A DNA stretch of 64,000 nucleotides, from assembly GCA_030429205.1 (NCBI GenBank), contig JAUICZ010000001.1, forward strand, positions 1,044,806 to 1,108,805. Reading direction: 5' to 3'. The DNA comes from Bacteroidia bacterium. GTDB lineage: Bacteria > Bacteroidota > Bacteroidia > Chitinophagales > Chitinophagaceae. The position numbers and the translations under genes are program-made. Below are positions 60,831 to 64,000 of the stretch, piece after piece; position 1 is the first letter of the stretch; every line of letters starts with the position of its first letter. Below the pieces are notes generated by a model. That model saw only the letters and a list, made by a program, of their open reading frames with translations, did no database searches and had not been told where the DNA came from.

Positions 60831-62138
60831 ATGAAAGAGAAAGTTGATGCCATAATAAAAGAGATACAAGAACAGTATTTTGAAGATGATAATGAGCGAC
60901 CATGGATACTGGGTTTCAGCGGGGGGAAAGACTCCACAATGCTGCTGCAATTGGTGTGGTACGCATTAAAAAAATATCCTAAAGAATTACTAACACGTAA
61001 AATTCATATTGTTTGTAATAACACGTTGGTAGAAAACCCTAAAATCCTTGATTATACAGAAGATGTCTTAAAAAAGATTGAGATTGCTGCCATGAAGCAA
61101 TCAATGCCGATTACGGTCAATAGGACTATACCTAAACTAGAAGAAACATTCTGGGTAAACCTAATAGGAAAAGGTTATCCAGCACCAAACAGTATATTTC
61201 GTTGGTGTACTGAACGGATGAAAATCAATCCAACTACTCGGTTTATACTGGACAAAATAAGCGAGAGTGGAGAAGTTATTATTTTATTAGGTACAAGAAG
61301 CGATGAAAGCTCGAGTAGGGCAAAGTCAATGAAAAAATATGAAGTAGAAGGGGAGCGCCTTAGAAAGCATATATTGCCTAACGCATATGTTTTTCCGCCT
61401 ATTAAAGATATTCTCACAGAAGAAGTCTGGGAATACTTAATTAATGTACCTTCCCCATGGGGCGCCGCAAATCGAAACTTAGTTACTCTTTATAGGAATG
61501 CAAGTGGAGGAGATTGTCCATTAGTAATAGATATAACTACCCCTTCTTGCGGAAATAGTAGGTTTGGTTGTTGGGTATGTACAGTTGTTAAAAAGGATAG
61601 ATCGATGGAAGCCTTAATTGATAATGGTGAGGAATGGATGGAACCTTTGTCTGATTTAAGGGATGTGTTGGCAGCATCAAGAGATGATGAGTCAAAAAGA
61701 GAGAAACGTAGAAGAAACGGAAAAATTACAGAAGGTGTTCTTGGACCTTATAAACCTTATTTCAGAGCTGAAATACTAGAGTCATTACTCAAAGCACAAT
61801 ATGAAATTCAGAAAGAACAGCCTGACATAATACTGATCAACTATCAGGAATTAGTAGCAATTCAGGTTATATGGTACAGGGATAATCTTTTTACCAACAA
61901 TGTAGCTGAAATTTATCGAAAAGTATATAGAAAGACCATTGAGATTGATGCGGGTAATGACAATATACTTTATGAACGGAAACTGCTTAAAATGATATGT
62001 AGTAAGACTCCAGAAGACTTTGATTTAATCAATAACTTACTAGAAATACAAAAAACAAAGACCATCTTGATGAATAATAGAGGTGTTCATTCTGTTTTAG
62101 AAAACCAAATTGAAAAGTTTTTAGAAAATCCTAAATAG
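60831..62138 (+). CDS. dndC: DNA phosphorothioation protein DndC (PP-loop ATPase)
   Basis: A 435-residue PAPS-reductase-like protein with the PP-loop SGGKDST at 30-36 (WILGFSGGKDSTMLLQLVWYALKKYP), KIHIVCNNTLVENP, FRWCTERMKINP and a Cys cluster (CGNSRFGCWVC) for an iron-sulfur centre. DndC activates the DNA backbone so that a non-bridging oxygen can be replaced by sulfur in Dnd modification. It is followed with no gap by dndD. The upstream regulator dndB and the sulfur donor dndA are not in the window. Confidence 0.95.
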   Translation: MKEKVDAIIKEIQEQYFEDDNERPWILGFSGGKDSTMLLQLVWYALKKYPKELLTRKIHIVCNNTLVENPKILDYTEDVLKKIEIAAMKQSMPITVNRTIPKLEETFWVNLIGKGYPAPNSIFRWCTERMKINPTTRFILDKISESGEVIILLGTRSDESSSRAKSMKKYEVEGERLRKHILPNAYVFPPIKDILTEEVWEYLINVPSPWGAANRNLVTLYRNASGGDCPLVIDITTPSCGNSRFGCWVCTVVKKDRSMEALIDNGEEWMEPLSDLRDVLAASRDDESKREKRRRNGKITEGVLGPYKPYFRAEILESLLKAQYEIQKEQPDIILINYQELVAIQVIWYRDNLFTNNVAEIYRKVYRKTIEIDAGNDNILYERKLLKMICSKTPEDFDLINNLLEIQKTKTILMNNRGVHSVLENQIEKFLENPK

Positions 62139-64000
62139 ATGCATATTAGTAAAATAACCTTAAGCGACTATAGGATATATAATGGAGTACAAGAGGTCTG
62201 TTTTCGTAAAGACGACATCCAAAATGTATATATTATATCTGGGAACAATGGTTTTGGTAAAACAACATTATTGAACTCTTTGGTGTGGTGTTTATACGGG
62301 AAGCAAATGGTTGATGTTGATGATAAATTTAAAACAGAGATATACGAAGTAGGTGGATACAGGAAATATGCAAGTAGTAACTTGAATAAACTAGCACAGG
62401 AAGAAGGGAAAGATTCCTATAGTGTAACCATTGATATTTCTGATATTTCAATCCCTTCTCTTATATGCAATAGCCTCCAAGTAATAAGGTCTTTTAATAC
62501 GACAAAACAATCTGAGCGAATAGAAATACTGATAGATGGAATGGAAAATGAATTAACCAGAGAAGTAGGTCAAGAAATTTTTATCAGCGATTTTATTCTT
62601 CCAAAAGAAATAGCAAAGTTCTTCTTTTTTGATGCAGAAAAAATTGTTGCTTTAGCAGAAATCAAGTCTATTAGCGATAAAAGAAAATTAAGCAAAGCAT
62701 ATTCTGAGGTTTTAGGAATAAAAAAATATGAAGATTTAAAGACAAACCTTGAAGACTTACGTGTACGACTAAGGAAAGATAGTCCTACAAATAAGGAAAG
62801 GACTAAGTATAAAGAACTGCTTAAAGAAGTGACTAATGCAAAAGATCTTATTACTGAATACGGTGATCAGGTTCAAGACTTATTGGAAGAAAAAGATATC
62901 AAAAAGAAAAAGTCTGAACAATATCAAGAAAAGCTGATTAGAGAAGGAAACTCTTTGACGGTCGACGGACTCAAAAAAATGAGAAAGGATAAAGATCAGC
63001 TAGCCAAAGAGTATATAGAAGTTAAAAGCCAATTCAAGTCATTATTAGATTTGGCTCCATTCGCACTTGCAGGTAAATTGTTCGAGCAATCTAGGAATCA
63101 AATACTAAAAGAAAGTGAAAATAAGACAGGGGCGTTTAATGCGGCTATTATAAAAGCAAAGGCAAAGAAGATAAAGGCAGATTTAATTAAACAAACAAAA
63201 CAGCTAAACTTGCCTTTAGTGACACAAAAAGAGTTAGCAACATTTGTTGAAAATCGTACAATTAAACATTTCAGTAAATCCAATGATAATCATGAGAACG
63301 CAGTCTTGCTGGACTTTACTGATGAAGAAAAACAAGAGGTAGAAGCTGTTTATAACAATTTGAGATTCTCTTATTCTTTATCAATAAAAGAAATTACTAA
63401 GAAATATAAGCGCAATCGTAACTCGTATAATAAAATTATAAGAGAGCTTGCCGATGCTGAAACAAAAGAGAATGACCTGCTCATTAAAGAAATAAGACAA
63501 CAGAAAACACAAGTAGATAATCAGATTGATGAAATTGATGCAAAAGTCTTGAAGTTAAATGTTGATGTAGGAGTACTTCAAAAAGAGTTAATACGCAAAA
63601 CTGCTATACTTTCGGCATTGGGTAAAAAAATAGAAGTCTATGAAGTGGATAAGGAAAAAGATAAGACTGCTGAACGATTGGTCAAGGAGTTAGAAACTTT
63701 TATTTATAGGCTGAAAGAAGAGAAAAAATCTTCCTTAGAAGATAGAATAAAAACGACGTTGAATGAACTTATGCACAAAAAAGGCTTTGTTAACAATGTA
63801 GAGGTTGAAATAATAGAAGACCTTATTGATATAAAGCTATTCGATAACAATGGCAAAGAAATTGAAAAAGAAACACTTTCAAAAGGTGAGCAGCAACTGT
63901 ACGCTACAGCCTTATTAAAGTCACTTGTTGATGAATCTAATATTGAGTTTCCTGTATTTATCGACTCCCCATTGCAAAAGTTTGATACGCAACATGCGAA
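62139..64000 (+). CDS. dndD: DNA phosphorothioation protein DndD (SMC-like ATPase, 3' partial)
   Basis: The ATG follows the dndC stop directly (TAG-ATG), and the frame stays open to the right edge, so about 620 residues are seen and the end is missing. Walker A GNNGFGKT is at residues 35-42 (IISGNNGFGKTTLLNSLVWCLYGK). Long coiled coils fill 220-540. The signature LSKGEQQLYATALLKSL and Walker B-like VFIDSPL lie near the end. DndD is the SMC-family ATPase that works with DndC; dndE and any dndFGH restriction genes would lie beyond the edge. Confidence 0.95.
   Translation, partial: MHISKITLSDYRIYNGVQEVCFRKDDIQNVYIISGNNGFGKTTLLNSLVWCLYGKQMVDVDDKFKTEIYEVGGYRKYASSNLNKLAQEEGKDSYSVTIDISDISIPSLICNSLQVIRSFNTTKQSERIEILIDGMENELTREVGQEIFISDFILPKEIAKFFFFDAEKIVALAEIKSISDKRKLSKAYSEVLGIKKYEDLKTNLEDLRVRLRKDSPTNKERTKYKELLKEVTNAKDLITEYGDQVQDLLEEKDIKKKKSEQYQEKLIREGNSLTVDGLKKMRKDKDQLAKEYIEVKSQFKSLLDLAPFALAGKLFEQSRNQILKESENKTGAFNAAIIKAKAKKIKADLIKQTKQLNLPLVTQKELATFVENRTIKHFSKSNDNHENAVLLDFTDEEKQEVEAVYNNLRFSYSLSIKEITKKYKRNRNSYNKIIRELADAETKENDLLIKEIRQQKTQVDNQIDEIDAKVLKLNVDVGVLQKELIRKTAILSALGKKIEVYEVDKEKDKTAERLVKELETFIYRLKEEKKSSLEDRIKTTLNELMHKKGFVNNVEVEIIEDLIDIKLFDNNGKEIEKETLSKGEQQLYATALLKSLVDESNIEFPVFIDSPLQKFDTQHA

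Overview
The window looks like chromosome from a member of the Bacteroidota, probably near the Chitinophagaceae or another Sphingobacteriia-like group. The evidence is several secreted proteins ending in type IX secretion (T9SS) sorting domains, Y_Y_Y sensor kinases paired with LytTR or NarL-type regulators, a FISUMP-type secreted protein, a short PxDGG-type C-terminal sorting signal next to an exosortase, and -7 promoter boxes of the TAnnTTTG type. Genus cannot be fixed from the sequence alone.

Layout. (1) 1-16.5 kb is backbone: tex (5' cut by the window), aat, an NfeD/SPFH pair, a decayed fragment of paaA with a probable toxin/immunity remnant, a T9SS protein, the phenylacetyl-CoA epoxidase genes paaABCD, a second T9SS protein, and a LytTR/LytS-like two-component pair. 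(2) 16.5-24.3 kb is an island. It starts at a 3' fragment of tRNA-Phe with a tyrosine recombinase beside it and ends at a 3' fragment of a CAT-anticodon tRNA. Its cargo is a two-gene overlapping operon: a 1524-residue NACHT/STAND-like NTPase fused to a C-terminal histone-deacetylase-fold domain, followed by a lipoprotein-type acetolactate decarboxylase. This is the strongest candidate for an undescribed system. (3) 25.5-37.4 kb is a regulatory and surface locus: a NarL regulator, a Y_Y_Y kinase, a LuxR protein with a degenerate receiver, several secreted proteins, a 63-residue sorting target, an exosortase, a 32-residue membrane peptide and a probable roughly 270-nt RNA. Five copies of one operator-promoter design (16-bp TCACCC..TAGGTA box, 22 or 23 nt, then an A-T-rich -7 box) drive these units.

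(4) 37.6-60.3 kb is a mobilizable element: two ssb genes, ardC, a tyrosine recombinase, mobC, a MOBP-like relaxase, a VirD4-type coupling protein, a serine recombinase and many small unknown genes. No mating-pair-formation genes are seen, so it would need a helper. A 12-bp direct repeat lies at both edges. Many of its genes have strong Shine-Dalgarno sequences, unlike the surrounding chromosome, suggesting a mosaic with non-Bacteroidota parts. It holds two copies of a convergent module (small zinc-ribbon protein facing a PIFRALS protein), an intact HDAC-family hydrolase, a membrane/MIDAS lipoprotein fusion and an Xre-like operon. (5) 60.8-64 kb begins a DNA phosphorothioation locus, dndC then dndD (cut by the window), without dndB in front.

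Calls rest on reading motifs by eye. No database search was possible, so family names for divergent proteins are provisional.
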